Counted from the stretch's first letter, positions 28,110 to 38,054 are shown. The stretch is 64,000 nucleotides of DNA from Cytobacillus solani (GCF_001420595.1 NZ_LJIX01000006.1:3333058-3397057), one strand, 5' to 3'. The notes: generated from the letters alone by a model not told the origin. Numbers and translations are program-made.

Positions 28110-28832
28110 TTATCTATTTCTAATTTGCAATGCCTTAACAGGGTCATCAGTAATAACAGCTGAGCATCCAATTGCAAAAAATCTTTGCAAATCCTTCTCT
28201 TTATTTACAGTATATGGCCGTACAGCAATTCCATATTCTATAGAAGCCCTAACCAATTCATTAGGTGCAGCAGTATGTCTAGGATGAATACTCTTTGCAC
28301 CAATCGATTGAGCATAAACCCAAGGCATATATAACCCTTCCGAAAACAACGGAGCCGTTTCTATCTCTTGATCAATCCTATAGCAGTAAACAATACTATA
28401 ATGATTAAATGAAGAAAGGATTACTCTATCTTTCATCTTATACGTATGGATAAGATCAATTACCTTTTCCTCCATTCCTTTATAAGGAAATACCCCATTC
28501 TTTAATTCGATATTACAGATAATTTGATTCGTCGTCATCCATTCTAATACTTCCTCTAATGAAGGGATAGGTTCTTTTTGCAAAAGCCTCTTCTTTTTAT
28601 AACTAGCATCTAGCTTTCTAATTTCTTTAAAGGTAAAATCTTTAACAAAGCCTTTTCCATTCGTGGTCCGATCCACTTTTTCATCATGGATGACAACTAA
28701 TTGTCCATCCTTTGTTAGCTGTACATCAAGCTCAAGACCATGAGCACCCGCTAAGGCTGCTTCTTTAAATGCTTTCATTGTATTTTCAGGGTATGCCTGC
28801 GAATACCCTCTATGAGCAAATACAAGTGTCAT
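28110..28832 (-). CDS. yqiK: Glycerophosphodiester phosphodiesterase (YqiK-like)
   Basis: This 240-residue GDPD-family TIM barrel hydrolyses glycerophosphodiesters to glycerol 3-phosphate and an alcohol. The active-site HRGYSQAYPENTM (His, Arg, Glu) is near residue 7, ELDVQLTKDGQLVVIHDEKV supplies the metal Glu/Asp and second His, and CNIELKNG adds the third Glu. There is no signal peptide, so it is cytoplasmic. The start is the ATG at 28832 with AAGGGGTGA; the TTG three bases upstream is not needed. It is divergent from the YycC-like gene, with only 27 bases between start codons. Confidence 0.92.
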   Translation of the reverse strand: MTLVFAHRGYSQAYPENTMKAFKEAALAGAHGLELDVQLTKDGQLVVIHDEKVDRTTNGKGFVKDFTFKEIRKLDASYKKKRLLQKEPIPSLEEVLEWMTTNQIICNIELKNGVFPYKGMEEKVIDLIHTYKMKDRVILSSFNHYSIVYCYRIDQEIETAPLFSEGLYMPWVYAQSIGAKSIHPRHTAAPNELVRASIEYGIAVRPYTVNKEKDLQRFFAIGCSAVITDDPVKALQIRNR

Positions 28833-28859
28833 CAAATCACCCCTTTGGAGGAATAAAAA

Positions 28860-29003
28860 ATGAAACCTTTACAAATATCGGCTGAAACAGCAAAAATGCT
28901 TGCTGAAAAATTAAAACTCCCAATTGAACAAATCATGCACATGCCTCAGCATATTTTGATGCAAAAAATGCTGGATGCAGATAAGAAAACTACCCAAGAA
29001 TAA
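28860..29003 (+). CDS. YycC-family small protein
   Basis: This 47-residue soluble protein starts MKPLQISAETAKMLAEKL, continues KLPIEQIMHMPQHILMQKML and ends with a charged tail. The pattern resembles the small YycC family of Bacillus, whose function is unknown. GGAGGA lies 8 bases before the ATG at 28860. A strong hairpin follows 27 bases after the stop. The short distance to the divergent gene means its promoter must lie inside the glycerophosphodiesterase coding region or overlap its ribosome site. Confidence 0.75.
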   Translation: MKPLQISAETAKMLAEKLKLPIEQIMHMPQHILMQKMLDADKKTTQE

Positions 29004-29030
29004 CGATCGTAATAAGTAAATGTGCGATCA

Positions 29031-29063
29031 GTAAAAAAGAGCGCTCCTAATTAAGGGCGCTCT
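29031..29063. terminator. Terminator between the YycC-like gene and spo0A
   Basis: An AGAGCGC/GCGCTCT stem has a T run on the minus strand and lies 33 bases past the spo0A stop. It may also end the convergent YycC-like transcript. Confidence 0.8.
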
Positions 29064-29095
29064 AATTCATTATTATTACACGGGTTCTAGCCCTT

Positions 29096-29884
29096 TCAAG
29101 ACGCTTTATGTTCTAAACGCAGTTTATCAGCAACCATCGCAATGAACTCCGAATTTGTCGGCTTAGCCTTAGACATACTTACCGTATAACCGAATAGTGA
29201 AGAGATTGAATCAATATTGCCCCGGCTCCAAGCAACTTCAATTGCATGGCGAATCGCCCGTTCTACACGGCTTGCCGTTGTATTATATTTTTTTGCGATA
29301 TCTGGATATAAAACCTTCGTAATAGAACCAAGAAGTTCAATATCATTATAAACCATCGAAATTGCCTCACGAAGATACATGTATCCTTTAATATGTGCAG
29401 GCACACCAATTTCATGAATAATGCTTGTAATACTAGCATCAAGATTCTTTGGCTTAGATTCTACATGAGGACGATAGCTCGATGAGGATTTTCTAATAAT
29501 CGGATTTGTTTTTCCGCTAACTTGACGAATATGTCTAGCTAAATTATCCATATCAAATGGTTTTAAGATAAAATAAGATGCCCCTAAATCAACTGCTTTC
29601 TTTGTTACATCTTCCTGGCCAAATGCAGTAAGCATGATCACGTTTGGCAATTGCGCTTTCTTCATATCCCGTAATTTTTCAAGCACTGCAAGACCATCTA
29701 AATGTGGCATAATAATATCTAATACAAGTACATCTAATTCTTCATGCTCAAGAATATCCAAGCAATCCTGTCCATTATGAGCAACACCTATAACTTCCAT
29801 ATCCTCTTGAGATGAAATGTATTCATCTAAAAGTCCGACAAGCTCTCGATTGTCATCAACCACACATACTCTAATTTTCTTCAC
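29096..29884 (-). CDS. spo0A: Stage 0 sporulation master regulator Spo0A
   Basis: This 262-residue response regulator commits cells to sporulation. The receiver domain has the acidic pair Asp10-Asp11 (VCVVDDN), phospho-acceptor Asp56 (VLVLDIIMP) and the conserved Lys in FILKPFD. A Ser-rich hinge leads to the Spo0A-specific effector domain, with HTH segment [21 protein letters not shown] and [20 protein letters not shown]. The start is the GTG at 29884 behind GAGGAGGAAA; B. subtilis spo0A also starts with GTG. A sigma-H promoter and Spo0A boxes lie upstream. Confidence 0.97.
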   Translation of the reverse strand: MKKIRVCVVDDNRELVGLLDEYISSQEDMEVIGVAHNGQDCLDILEHEELDVLVLDIIMPHLDGLAVLEKLRDMKKAQLPNVIMLTAFGQEDVTKKAVDLGASYFILKPFDMDNLARHIRQVSGKTNPIIRKSSSSYRPHVESKPKNLDASITSIIHEIGVPAHIKGYMYLREAISMVYNDIELLGSITKVLYPDIAKKYNTTASRVERAIRHAIEVAWSRGNIDSISSLFGYTVSMSKAKPTNSEFIAMVADKLRLEHKAS

Positions 29885-29948
29885 TTATTCTTTCCTCCTC
29901 GAACCATGTTAGTCTCTTTGCCATCTATATTTTTATTCTAATTGAGAA

Positions 29949-29973
29949 ATTCGACAATGCAACAGAAAATCCT
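29949..29973 (-). promoter_or_regulatory. Sigma-H promoter of spo0A with overlapping Spo0A box
   Basis: On the minus strand AGGATTT (29973-29967) and GTCGAAT (29955-29949) are separated by 11 bases, matching the sigma-H consensus (AGGAWWT, N11-12, RNNGAAT). A Spo0A heptamer TTGTCGAA overlaps the -10, so Spo0A-P binding would directly affect this promoter. Confidence 0.8.
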
Positions 29974-30037
29974 TTAGTTTTTTTAAATTTTCTCAAAAAT
30001 AGGATAAATTCATTAGTTTTCTTTTATTTTCTCTCAA

Positions 30038-30067
30038 ATTCGACTAATTTCATTATATTTGTCGAAT
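30038..30067. promoter_or_regulatory. Additional Spo0A boxes upstream of spo0A
   Basis: TAGTCGAAT lies on the minus strand at 30038-30046, and TTTGTCGAAT on the plus strand at 30058-30067. Both match the 0A-box core TGTCGAA closely. A TATAAT at 30085-30080 (minus strand) could be the -10 of a vegetative promoter. The arrangement resembles the two-promoter, multi-box region known in B. subtilis. Confidence 0.7.
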
Positions 30068-30096
30068 AATCTTTACTCCATTATAACATAAATGAA

Positions 30097-30122
30097 GAGA
30101 CAGAAGGTTTTCCTTCTGTCTC
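30097..30122 (-). terminator. Terminator of spoIVB
   Basis: An 11-bp perfect stem GAGACAGAAGG/CCTTCTGTCTC with a 4-base loop lies 20 bases past the spoIVB stop. The T run is weak. Confidence 0.75.
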
Positions 30123-30141
30123 CCATCATTAACCCTTATTA

Positions 30142-31440
30142 TTAAGATGCTTTCTCTCTTGGCTGTTCATAGATGTTAATCCCGGCTTCATGCAGCATCC
30201 ATTCTATATGGACACCATAGCCAGAGGTTGGATCATTTACAAAGACATGGGTAACTGCCCCAATTACTTTATCATTTTGTATAATAGGACTCCCGCTCAT
30301 CCCTTGAACAATACCGCCTGTTTTTGCTAATAGCTTAGGATCCGTTACTTTTATGACCATCCCTTTTGTAGCTGGAAACTTTTGGGGGATCGTGCTTACA
30401 ATTTCGATGTCAAAAAGATTAACTTCGTCATTATCCACAACTGTTAATATTTGAGCTGGACCTTCTTTTACTTGATGGGATAAAGCAATCGGCATCGGCT
30501 TATCAAAAACGCCATTCTTAACATCTTGATTTAACTTGCCAAAAATACCAAATGGACTGTTTTTAACAATATTTCCTATGACTTCTTTATCAGGCGAGAA
30601 ACGAGCTAGCTTTTCACCAGGATTCCCATTGCTTCCTTTTTCAATTGAGGTGACCGTTGAACGAACAATCTGTCCATCATCCACAACAATTGCCTTCTTC
30701 GTATCCATATCAGATATAACATGACCTAACGCACCATACTTTCTTGATTCTGGATGGTAAAAAGTCATCGTTCCAATTCCTGCTGCCGAATCTCTAATAT
30801 ATAAGCCAAGTTTATATGAACCCTCCGCCTTATCTTTCATCGGAGTTAATTCAGTTGATATTTTTTCATTTTCACGATTAAGCATTATTTTTAGAGGTGT
30901 GCTTGTATTTCCTGCTTCTTGAACAAAGGGAGCAACATCCGACATTTTTTCAATCTTTTTCCCATTTATTTCAGTTATGATGTCCCCTATTTTGATTCCC
31001 GCTATCTCTCCAGGGGATGCTTTACCATCTAAAGTGTCAATCTGATGGTGGCCAACAACAAGTACGCCAATCGTATTTAATTTTACACCGATTGATTGAC
31101 CGCCAGGAATAACTTTAAAATCTTTCAATACATTTACATCAACCTTTTTGATCGGAAAACCTGCTAGCTCTAAAAACATTTCATTTTCTCCATGCTTATT
31201 TCCTTCCAGGGAGACTGAATGTATGTCTTCTTTAAGAGCAATGCTTTCACTCATTGAAGACAGCTCTGCAGACACCAATTTGGCCTTTGTCATTTCAAAA
31301 TGCTGACCTTCAAAAAGAGTAATCGTATTTGGTATATGCAAATATTCTTGAAAGGGTTTTGAGAAACCAATTGCAATTAATGAAACAAGGAGAATTCCAC
31401 CAATTATTTTTCTAAAAACATTTAATGTCAAATTTTTCAC
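30142..31440 (-). CDS. spoIVB: SpoIVB serine peptidase (sigma-K checkpoint)
   Basis: This 432-residue S55 peptidase is secreted from the forespore and triggers pro-sigma-K processing. It has an amino-terminal membrane anchor ([15 protein letters not shown]), a PDZ domain ([19 protein letters not shown], about 135-200), and the peptidase domain with [11 protein letters not shown] (His) and the catalytic Ser in GMSGSPIIQ near residue 382. Two starts are possible: the GTG at 31440, which almost abuts its GAGGAG site, and the TTG at 31431, which has the more usual 9-base spacing. The forespore-type promoter lies 40-70 bases upstream. Confidence 0.95.
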   Translation of the reverse strand: MKNLTLNVFRKIIGGILLVSLIAIGFSKPFQEYLHIPNTITLFEGQHFEMTKAKLVSAELSSMSESIALKEDIHSVSLEGNKHGENEMFLELAGFPIKKVDVNVLKDFKVIPGGQSIGVKLNTIGVLVVGHHQIDTLDGKASPGEIAGIKIGDIITEINGKKIEKMSDVAPFVQEAGNTSTPLKIMLNRENEKISTELTPMKDKAEGSYKLGLYIRDSAAGIGTMTFYHPESRKYGALGHVISDMDTKKAIVVDDGQIVRSTVTSIEKGSNGNPGEKLARFSPDKEVIGNIVKNSPFGIFGKLNQDVKNGVFDKPMPIALSHQVKEGPAQILTVVDNDEVNLFDIEIVSTIPQKFPATKGMVIKVTDPKLLAKTGGIVQGMSGSPIIQNDKVIGAVTHVFVNDPTSGYGVHIEWMLHEAGINIYEQPREKAS

Positions 31441-31481
31441 TCTCCTCGCTTCTAATCCACAACGTCAAATGGCTACATCTT

Positions 31482-31511
31482 TAATTTTGCCTGCAAGGCG
31501 AGCATTTATAA
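31482..31511 (-). promoter_or_regulatory. Candidate sigma-F/sigma-G promoter of spoIVB
   Basis: On the minus strand TTATA (31511-31507) and GGCAAAATTA (31491-31482) are separated by 15 bases. The -10 fits GGNNANAHTR exactly; the -35 differs from GYATA at one base. B. subtilis spoIVB is known to use forespore sigma factors. Confidence 0.6.
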
Positions 31512-31524
31512 CTGGTATAGAGAG

Positions 31525-31554
31525 AAAAAAGCTATCCTCCTTTGGATAGCTTTT
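31525..31554 (-). terminator. Terminator of recN
   Basis: A stem GCTATCC/GGATAGC extended by A/T pairs has six Ts on the minus strand. It touches the recN stop. Confidence 0.85.
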
Positions 31555-33242
31555 CAATGTATCTTTAATTGCTCTGCAAGTTGAAGAAGCTCCTTTGCAT
31601 GTTCCTTCGTTAATTCAGTAATTTCGACACCAGAAATCATCCGGCCAATTTCTTTAATCTTTTCGGATTCATTTAGTGATTTAACCGTTGTTTTTGTTCG
31701 TCCATCAATGATATTCTTTGCAATATATAAATGTGTGTCAGCCATTGCTGCCACTTGAGGCAAATGAGAAATACATAAAACTTGGGAATTAACAGCCACT
31801 TTATGAATCTTTTCTGCAATTGCCTGGGCAACCCGGCCACTTACTCCCGTGTCAACTTCATCAAATATGATGGAGGTTACGCCTTGATGCTTAGAAAGAA
31901 TACTCTTTAACGCAAGCATAATTCTAGAAAGCTCTCCTCCTGAGGCAATTTTAGAAAGGGGCTTTAATGGTTCCCCTGGATTTGTAGAAATATAAAATTC
32001 ACCTTTATCCATTCCATTCCTCATGAAGCTTTCTGTATTTTTGATAAATTGAACCTCAAATACAGTTTTCTCCATATAGAGCTCTTTTAATTCTTTGTGA
32101 ATAAATTCTGTTAAATTTTGTGCGGAAATTTTCCGAAGTGCACTTAATTCTTCTGCTTCGATTAAAAGGTCCTTCTTTAGAGAAGCAATTTCCTTTTCTA
32201 GTTGGTCAATATGCGTTTCCTTATTTAACAATGTTTCTATTTCTTCCTCAATTTTCGAAGCATATTCCAAGACTTCTTCTACAGTTTTGCCATATTTCCG
32301 CTTCAATTGATTGATTTCATTCAATCTATCTTCGATTTCGGCTAATCTAACTGGATCATATTCAAGAAAATCCATTTCATTACGAATCGTGCGTGCTGCG
32401 TCTTCCAGCTGATAGAAGCTATTAGAAACAGACTCGGCTAATTCCTTATATGCAGGATCAAGCTCTGCCGCATTTTGAATATGCCCCATCACTAGCCCAA
32501 TCCAATCCAGCCCTTTATATTCTCCTTGTAATCCATTGTAACCTGATTGCAAGGAATCATATACCCGTTCAAAGTTACTAAGCTTCCGTTTTTCTTCTAG
32601 CATCTCCTCATCTTCATTTAACTTCAAGTCAGCTGAGCGAATTTCATCAAGCTGAAATTGAATCAAATCAAGTCGATGTGCCATTTGCTGGTCATTTTCG
32701 CTTAGATTCTTTAATTGTTTTACCTTTTGCTCGTAAGTATGGTACACTTGCTGGTATTCTTTAAGAGCCGAAGTAATCTTTTCGCCTCCAAATTGATCAA
32801 GAAGAGAAAGGTGCATCGTTTCATCCATGAGCTCTTGATGCTCATGCTGTCCATGTATATCAATAAGTGTACTGCCAATTTCCCTTAAAGTTGAAATTGT
32901 AACAAGCTTTCCGTTTATTCGACAAACACTTTTTCCATTGCTAGAAATATCTCTTCGTAAAATAGCCATTCCATCCTCAAGCTCAATGCCAAATTCATTT
33001 GCTTTTGCAAAGCATGGATGGTTTGGATCGTCTAGTTGAAATAATCCTTCAATTTCCGCCTTTTCGGATCCATGACGGACAAACTCAGCAGATCCTCTTC
33101 CACCTACAAGTAAATGTATAGCATCAATAATAATTGATTTTCCCGCTCCTGTTTCCCCGCTTAATACAGTTAAGCCCTTATCAAAGGAAATTGATAGGGC
33201 TTCAATAATTGCAAAATTTCTTATCGATAATTCAGTTATCAT
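31554..33242 (-). CDS. recN: DNA repair ATPase RecN
   Basis: This 562-residue SMC-like protein holds broken DNA ends during recombination repair. Walker A is GETGAGKSIIIDAI (near residue 30). Long coiled-coil stretches occupy about 150-350 (for example EEEIETLLNKETHIDQLEKE), and the carboxy head has LASGGELSRIMLALKS-type signature and SIIFDEVDTGVSGRVAQA as Walker B. The ATG at 33242 gives the usual amino end MITELSIRNFAI; the GTG at 33254 is in frame but lacks a better ribosome site. It is followed by spoIVB and spo0A, as in B. subtilis. Confidence 0.95.
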   Translation of the reverse strand: MITELSIRNFAIIEALSISFDKGLTVLSGETGAGKSIIIDAIHLLVGGRGSAEFVRHGSEKAEIEGLFQLDDPNHPCFAKANEFGIELEDGMAILRRDISSNGKSVCRINGKLVTISTLREIGSTLIDIHGQHEHQELMDETMHLSLLDQFGGEKITSALKEYQQVYHTYEQKVKQLKNLSENDQQMAHRLDLIQFQLDEIRSADLKLNEDEEMLEEKRKLSNFERVYDSLQSGYNGLQGEYKGLDWIGLVMGHIQNAAELDPAYKELAESVSNSFYQLEDAARTIRNEMDFLEYDPVRLAEIEDRLNEINQLKRKYGKTVEEVLEYASKIEEEIETLLNKETHIDQLEKEIASLKKDLLIEAEELSALRKISAQNLTEFIHKELKELYMEKTVFEVQFIKNTESFMRNGMDKGEFYISTNPGEPLKPLSKIASGGELSRIMLALKSILSKHQGVTSIIFDEVDTGVSGRVAQAIAEKIHKVAVNSQVLCISHLPQVAAMADTHLYIAKNIIDGRTKTTVKSLNESEKIKEIGRMISGVEITELTKEHAKELLQLAEQLKIH

Positions 33243-33439
33243 GAATCTTCTCACCCCATATCAAATACGCCCTGGCGGATTTGCGCCCAGATTTTTAACG
33301 AGCATGCTCAATAAGTTCCAAAAAATCTGAGTCATCTGCCGGAGTCTTTAACTTTATTCAGCTTGGTTTGACCGTGTAAAAATGGAATGCTTTTTTATAT
33401 TCATTTCTTTTCTAAAAGCAAGACTTATGCTGATTAAAG

Positions 33440-33889
33440 TTATAGCATTTCAAGAAAGCGGTTTGAAATAGCTTCCGTATCCTCAGGTGTTCTACAAATA
33501 ATTAAGATTGTATCATCCCCGCAAATCGTTCCTAATATCTCTTCCCAATCCAGATTATCAATTAATGCTCCAATGGCCATTGCATTTCCTGGCAAGGTCT
33601 TCATAACGAGAAGATGACCCGCAGTGTCAATTCGAACAAATGCATCCATAAGATTTCTTCTTAGCTTTTGTAATGGATTAAAACGTTGGTCAGCTGGGAG
33701 ACTATATTTATACCGCCCATCAATTAAAGGTACTTTTACAAGATGAAGTTCTTTAATATCTCTTGAAACGGTTGCCTGTGTTACATTGTAACCAGCACTT
33801 TTTAACTCATCGACAAGATCATCCTGTGTCTCAATATCATTATTTGCAATAATCTCCCGAATTTTAATATGGCGTTGGCCTTTATTCAT
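33440..33889 (-). CDS. ahrC: Arginine repressor AhrC/ArgR
   Basis: This 149-residue hexameric, arginine-responsive regulator represses arginine synthesis and activates catabolism. The winged helix-turn-helix is residues 1-70 ([40 protein letters not shown]). The carboxy-terminal oligomerisation and arginine site includes [14 protein letters not shown] near residue 125. It sits between tlyA and recN in the usual Bacillus order. The 210-base upstream stretch is A/T-rich; a possible ARG-like box near 33935 is too weak to call. Confidence 0.95.
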   Translation of the reverse strand: MNKGQRHIKIREIIANNDIETQDDLVDELKSAGYNVTQATVSRDIKELHLVKVPLIDGRYKYSLPADQRFNPLQKLRRNLMDAFVRIDTAGHLLVMKTLPGNAMAIGALIDNLDWEEILGTICGDDTILIICRTPEDTEAISNRFLEML

Positions 33890-34100
33890 TATTTCACCTC
33901 AATTTATGTTTCTTTTCCATAAGACTTTACTCGTGAATTTAATAAATATTTTAAGGAAAAAACACTAAATCCTACCTATATGTTAGCTGATTTTCCCTAT
34001 AATGTACAATTTTTCTTCAATTTCCGGGGGAATATTTACTGCAATCTAACATAAATATTTTTTGTTATTCTCCCCGAAAAAAAAAGAAATAAGCCACAGC

Positions 34101-34946
34101 CTATTCCTCTTGATTGGATTGTTTTGTTTTTAATTCTGAATGAGCTTCCTGTACGATATCCTTTGGCTTTGTTTGAAGCATGTTTTCCCCAATCGCCTTT
34201 TCTCCAGTCCAGGAAAGGTGGAGTAAAAATTCTATATTACCATCTCCTCCAGTTATTGGAGAGAACGATAGATCGCATACATTATATCCAAGACCAAGTG
34301 AGAATTCTATAATCATTTCAAGGACCTGTTCATGTACCTTCGAATCCCTGACAATTCCTTTTTTCCCTACTTGTTCACGGCCTGCTTCAAACTGAGGTTT
34401 TACAAGTGCAACCACATCACTATTCAATACGAGCAGCGTCTTTAGTACAGGAAGGATCAATTTTAATGAGATAAAGGATACATCGATGGATGCAAGATTC
34501 GGCATCCCTTCTGTCAGGTCTGCAGGTGTCACATAACGGAAATTCGTTCGTTCCATCACAATAACACGCTCATCCTGCCTTAACTTCCACGCTAGCTGGT
34601 TATAGCCAACATCTAAAGCATAGGACATTTTTGCCCCATTCTGCAGTGCACAATCCGTAAAGCCACCTGTAGAGGCGCCAATATCTAAAAGAACTTTATC
34701 CTTCACATTTAAGTTAAATATTTTTAAAGCCTTTTCAAGCTTTAGACCACCCCTGCTTACATAAGGTAAAACCTTCCCTTTTATTCTTAATGGAATATCA
34801 CTATTTACTTTTTCTCCTGGCTTATCAAGGCGATTTTCATTACTGAATACAAGTCCGGCCATAATGGTTCTTTTTGCTTTTTCTCTTGTTTCTGCCAATC
34901 CTCTTTCAACTAATAAAACATCTAATCGTTCTTTCTTTATTTTCAT
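34101..34946 (-). CDS. yqxC: TlyA-family rRNA 2'-O-methyltransferase (YqxC)
   Basis: This 281-residue protein has an amino-terminal S4 RNA-binding domain (RLDVLLVERGLAETREKAKR) and an FtsJ-like methyltransferase domain. SAM-binding DIGASTGGFTDCAL is near residue 95, and PQFEAGREQVGKKGIVRD is also conserved. Family members methylate rRNA riboses; the target here is unproven. The ATG at 34946 lies 2 bases after the dxs stop, so the two are translationally linked. It is the same dxs-yqxC-ahrC-recN run as in B. subtilis. Confidence 0.93.
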   Translation of the reverse strand: MKIKKERLDVLLVERGLAETREKAKRTIMAGLVFSNENRLDKPGEKVNSDIPLRIKGKVLPYVSRGGLKLEKALKIFNLNVKDKVLLDIGASTGGFTDCALQNGAKMSYALDVGYNQLAWKLRQDERVIVMERTNFRYVTPADLTEGMPNLASIDVSFISLKLILPVLKTLLVLNSDVVALVKPQFEAGREQVGKKGIVRDSKVHEQVLEMIIEFSLGLGYNVCDLSFSPITGGDGNIEFLLHLSWTGEKAIGENMLQTKPKDIVQEAHSELKTKQSNQEE

Positions 34947-34948
34947 GC

Positions 34949-36841
34949 TTAAGCCCTTTTTTGTTTTTTTCTTGCTAGAATGTTCATTCGCTTTACTACA
35001 TCATCCGTGGTCATGCCGATTTCTTCTAAAAGTTTCTCTACACTTCCATGCTCAATAAACTGATCAGGAATTCCCATACAGTCAATTTCCATATGGTGGA
35101 ATCCCTTTTCATGAGCATATTCTAGTATAGAGCTGCCGAATCCTCCTTGGAGAACCGCTTCTTCAATAGTTAAAATCGGCATATTTTCTTTAAATAGTTT
35201 TAAAAGCATTTCCTGATCTAACGGCTTAATGAATCTTGCGTTAATTACTTTAACTGAAACTCCGCGTTTTTCTAAAATGCCTGCCGCTTCCAAAGCCATC
35301 GGAATTGTTGTGCCAAACGTTAAAATAGCTGCATCCTGACCTTTTTTTAGTACCTCCCACGTTCCTATAGGGATTGGCTTTAGTGTCTCATCCATCGGTA
35401 CTCCAAGTCCATTGCCTCGCGGAAATCTCATTGCTATTGGCCCTTCATCATATTGGACAGCTGTATAAACCATGTGCTGTCCTTCATTTTCATCCTTCGG
35501 CATCATTAGAACGATATTCGGAACATGCCTTAAAAAAGCAATATCAAATACACCTTGATGCGTTTCACCATCGGCACCTACAAGACCAGCACGATCAATC
35601 CCGATAAAAACATTTAAGTTTTGGCGGCAAATATCATGTACGACTTGGTCATATGCACGTTGAAGGAATGTTGAATATATCGCTAGAAATGGCTTCATTT
35701 TTTGTGTCGCAAGGCCTGCAGCTACTGTTGCCGCATGCTGTTCTGCAATTCCCACATCATACATTCTCTCTGGAAATTCATTGGCAAAGCCTTCAAGCTT
35801 GGATCCAACTGGCATGGCTGGGGTAATCGCAACAATTCGTTCATCTTTTCTTGCCAGTTTCCGAACCGTTTCACTCACTAGCTTGCTCCACGCAGGTGGT
35901 GTATTCACTGGCTTAACAAAATCGCCTGTGTCCATTTTATATGGACCTGTCCCATGCCATGTTCCAACCGTATCATTTTCAGCTGGTTTGTAGCCTTTTC
36001 CTTTTTTTGTAATCACATGAAGAAGAACCGGTCCTTCTGTTTTCTTCGCATAACTTAGATTTTCGAATAAATTTTCGAAATCATGTCCATCAACTGGGCC
36101 TAAATACGTAAAGCCTAACTCTTCAAAAAACACACCGGAGACAAACAGATATTTAAGGCTGTCCTTTACTCTCTCAGCAGTTGCAGCAAGCTTACCTCCA
36201 ACTGCCGGGATCTTCTTAAGAAGATATTCGAGCTCATCCTTTGCCCACTGATATTTCCCAGCCGTGCGAAGTTTGCCGAGAACATTGTGTAAAGCTCCAA
36301 CATTCGGTGCAATAGACATTTCATTATCATTTAGAATCACAATCATATTCTTCTTTTCATGACCAATATGGTTTAATGCTTCTAAAGCCATCCCACCTGT
36401 TAATGCACCATCCCCAATGACTGGTACAACATAGGAACTCTCTTTTTTCAAATCTCTCGCAATAGCCATTCCCATTGCAGCTGATAAGGAAGTGGAGCTA
36501 TGCCCTGTCTCCCACACATCATGTTCACTTTCAGCCATTTTTGGAAACCCGCATAAACCTTTATACTGTCTTAAAGTATCAAATTGATCTGCACGGCCCG
36601 TTAAAATTTTGTGCACATACGATTGGTGACCAACATCCCAAATAATTTTATCCTTAGGGCTGTCAAAACATTTATGCAGGGCAATTGTTAGCTCAACAAC
36701 ACCTAAGTTAGGTCCTATATGGCCGCCAGTGCTTGATAACCTTTCAATCAGGAATTGTCGTATATCCTGACTCAATGTTTGTAATTCTTTATTTGAGAGT
36801 TTCTTTAAAAAAGAAGGGTCCTTAATTTTCATAAGATCCAT
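34949..36841 (-). CDS. dxs: 1-deoxy-D-xylulose-5-phosphate synthase
   Basis: This 630-residue thiamine-diphosphate enzyme makes the first intermediate of the non-mevalonate isoprenoid pathway from pyruvate and glyceraldehyde 3-phosphate. Visible are [17 protein letters not shown], the cofactor motif [16 protein letters not shown] ... [18 protein letters not shown], and transketolase-type [16 protein letters not shown] with [18 protein letters not shown] at 36841. The ispA product, a later step of the same pathway, is encoded just upstream, separated by a palindromic repeat. Confidence 0.96.
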   Translation of the reverse strand: MDLMKIKDPSFLKKLSNKELQTLSQDIRQFLIERLSSTGGHIGPNLGVVELTIALHKCFDSPKDKIIWDVGHQSYVHKILTGRADQFDTLRQYKGLCGFPKMAESEHDVWETGHSSTSLSAAMGMAIARDLKKESSYVVPVIGDGALTGGMALEALNHIGHEKKNMIVILNDNEMSIAPNVGALHNVLGKLRTAGKYQWAKDELEYLLKKIPAVGGKLAATAERVKDSLKYLFVSGVFFEELGFTYLGPVDGHDFENLFENLSYAKKTEGPVLLHVITKKGKGYKPAENDTVGTWHGTGPYKMDTGDFVKPVNTPPAWSKLVSETVRKLARKDERIVAITPAMPVGSKLEGFANEFPERMYDVGIAEQHAATVAAGLATQKMKPFLAIYSTFLQRAYDQVVHDICRQNLNVFIGIDRAGLVGADGETHQGVFDIAFLRHVPNIVLMMPKDENEGQHMVYTAVQYDEGPIAMRFPRGNGLGVPMDETLKPIPIGTWEVLKKGQDAAILTFGTTIPMALEAAGILEKRGVSVKVINARFIKPLDQEMLLKLFKENMPILTIEEAVLQGGFGSSILEYAHEKGFHHMEIDCMGIPDQFIEHGSVEKLLEEIGMTTDDVVKRMNILARKKQKRA

Positions 36842-36872
36842 TCAACGGATCACTCACTTTCATTAGTTCATA

Positions 36873-37053
36873 GAAATGCGGAGGCGCCTTCGGAACAATC
36901 AAACTACAGATTGTTCCTGCGACGATTATTCTAAGGAGCTTTCCTTAGTGGTCACCCCTGACAAGCACAAGACGAGCCTCTCGGAAAGGCGTTCTTTCCT
37001 TTCTGGGAGGATTGGCTTGTGCTTGTCAGGGGGTAGGCGCAGAAGCTAGACAA
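36873..37053 (+). repeat. Operon-internal palindromic repeat, copy 4 (ispA-dxs gap)
   Basis: The element runs from GAAATGCGGAGGCGCC to GCTAGACAA. It holds a GGAACAATC/GATTGTTCC hairpin and then a very long stem, CCCCTGACAAGCACAAG with CTTGTGCTTGTCAGGGG. Relative to copy 1 both arms have changed together, giving better pairing. A 3'-proximal hairpin (CCACAAGAA/TTCTTGTGG, about 37108-37140) follows on the ispA side. Confidence 0.85.
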
Positions 37054-37158
37054 TTTTCTAATTCAAAAGTTTTTTATAGTGTATATTATAACAGTATGAA
37101 ATAAATCCACAAGAAAAAGCAAAATTGCTTGTTCTTGTGGAAATACTTCAGTTATTTA

Positions 37159-38052
37159 TTAGTGATCTCTTGTCTCAATCAAATTTGTAATTGCCTCAAG
37201 CCATTCGACATTTAATCCTATTGTCTTTAATTGGTGTTTTGCTAATTCAATATGTTGATGCAGGGCATCCTTCGCCCCATCTAGAGATAAAAGGGATGGA
37301 TAGGTTACTTTATGATTGATCTCGTCACTTCCTACGCGTTTGCCAATTATCTCTTCGACTCCTTCCAAATCAAGAATATCATCTCGAATTTGAAAAGCAA
37401 GACCAAGATGATAAGCAAATTTTGCAAGAATTTTGATTTGCTCTTCTGTTGCTCCAGCTAAAATAGCTCCGGAAACAACGCTGCATTCAAGGAGTTTGCC
37501 AGTTTTATGAATATGAATATACTCTAAATCACTTAACGATAAATCTTTCTCTTCTCCGCTTATATCCGCAACTTGGCCGCCTACCATTCCTTCTGCGCCA
37601 GATGCTTTAGTTAGCTCCTTGATTAAAGCAAGCTTTGTCGACGCATCTGCAAAATCATCAGGCGTTTCCGCAAGCAGCTGAAAACTGTATGTTAAAAGAG
37701 CATCTCCTGCCAGAATAGCAAAGGCATCCCCGAAAACTTTATGATTTGTCGGCTTTCCCCTTCTTAAATCATCATTATCCATACTCGGCAGATCATCATG
37801 AATAAGGGAGTACGTATGAATCATTTCGATTGCTGCAGCCGCTTGTAATCCTTTTCTTGTGTCCTCCCCAAAAGCAGATAATGTTGCAAAAAGCAGCAAT
37901 GGCCTAATCCGCTTACCGCCTGCCTCCAAAGAATAAAGCATTGATTCCTTAATAACTGGAGGGGCAGTTAATTGATTCACACGATCCCTTAATTCCTTTT
38001 CAAGTAACAGTTTGTGTGTGCTTGCAAATGTTGAAAACGATTCTTGTGACAA
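37159..38052 (-). CDS. ispA: Farnesyl diphosphate synthase / polyprenyl synthetase
   Basis: This 297-residue short-chain prenyltransferase condenses isopentenyl diphosphate with allylic diphosphates. The first aspartate-rich motif is IHDDLPSMDNDDLRRG (near residue 84), the second is QIRDDILDLEG (near 222), and EAGGKRIRPLL is the substrate-binding GKR. The TTG start at 38052 uses the GAGGAGGAG run that encodes the Glu tail of XseB, so the two genes are coupled. Confidence 0.95.
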   Translation of the reverse strand: MSQESFSTFASTHKLLLEKELRDRVNQLTAPPVIKESMLYSLEAGGKRIRPLLLFATLSAFGEDTRKGLQAAAAIEMIHTYSLIHDDLPSMDNDDLRRGKPTNHKVFGDAFAILAGDALLTYSFQLLAETPDDFADASTKLALIKELTKASGAEGMVGGQVADISGEEKDLSLSDLEYIHIHKTGKLLECSVVSGAILAGATEEQIKILAKFAYHLGLAFQIRDDILDLEGVEEIIGKRVGSDEINHKVTYPSLLSLDGAKDALHQHIELAKHQLKTIGLNVEWLEAITNLIETRDH

Positions 38053-38054
38053 AA

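Noticed and set aside
33255-33439. Possible gene or regulatory RNA between ahrC and recN
   Set aside because: No frame with a ribosome site and only a short GC-rich inverted segment (CGCC...GGCG); not enough to call anything.
33931-33955. ARG-box-like sequence upstream of ahrC
   Set aside because: A/T-rich background makes partial matches common; no paired box seen.
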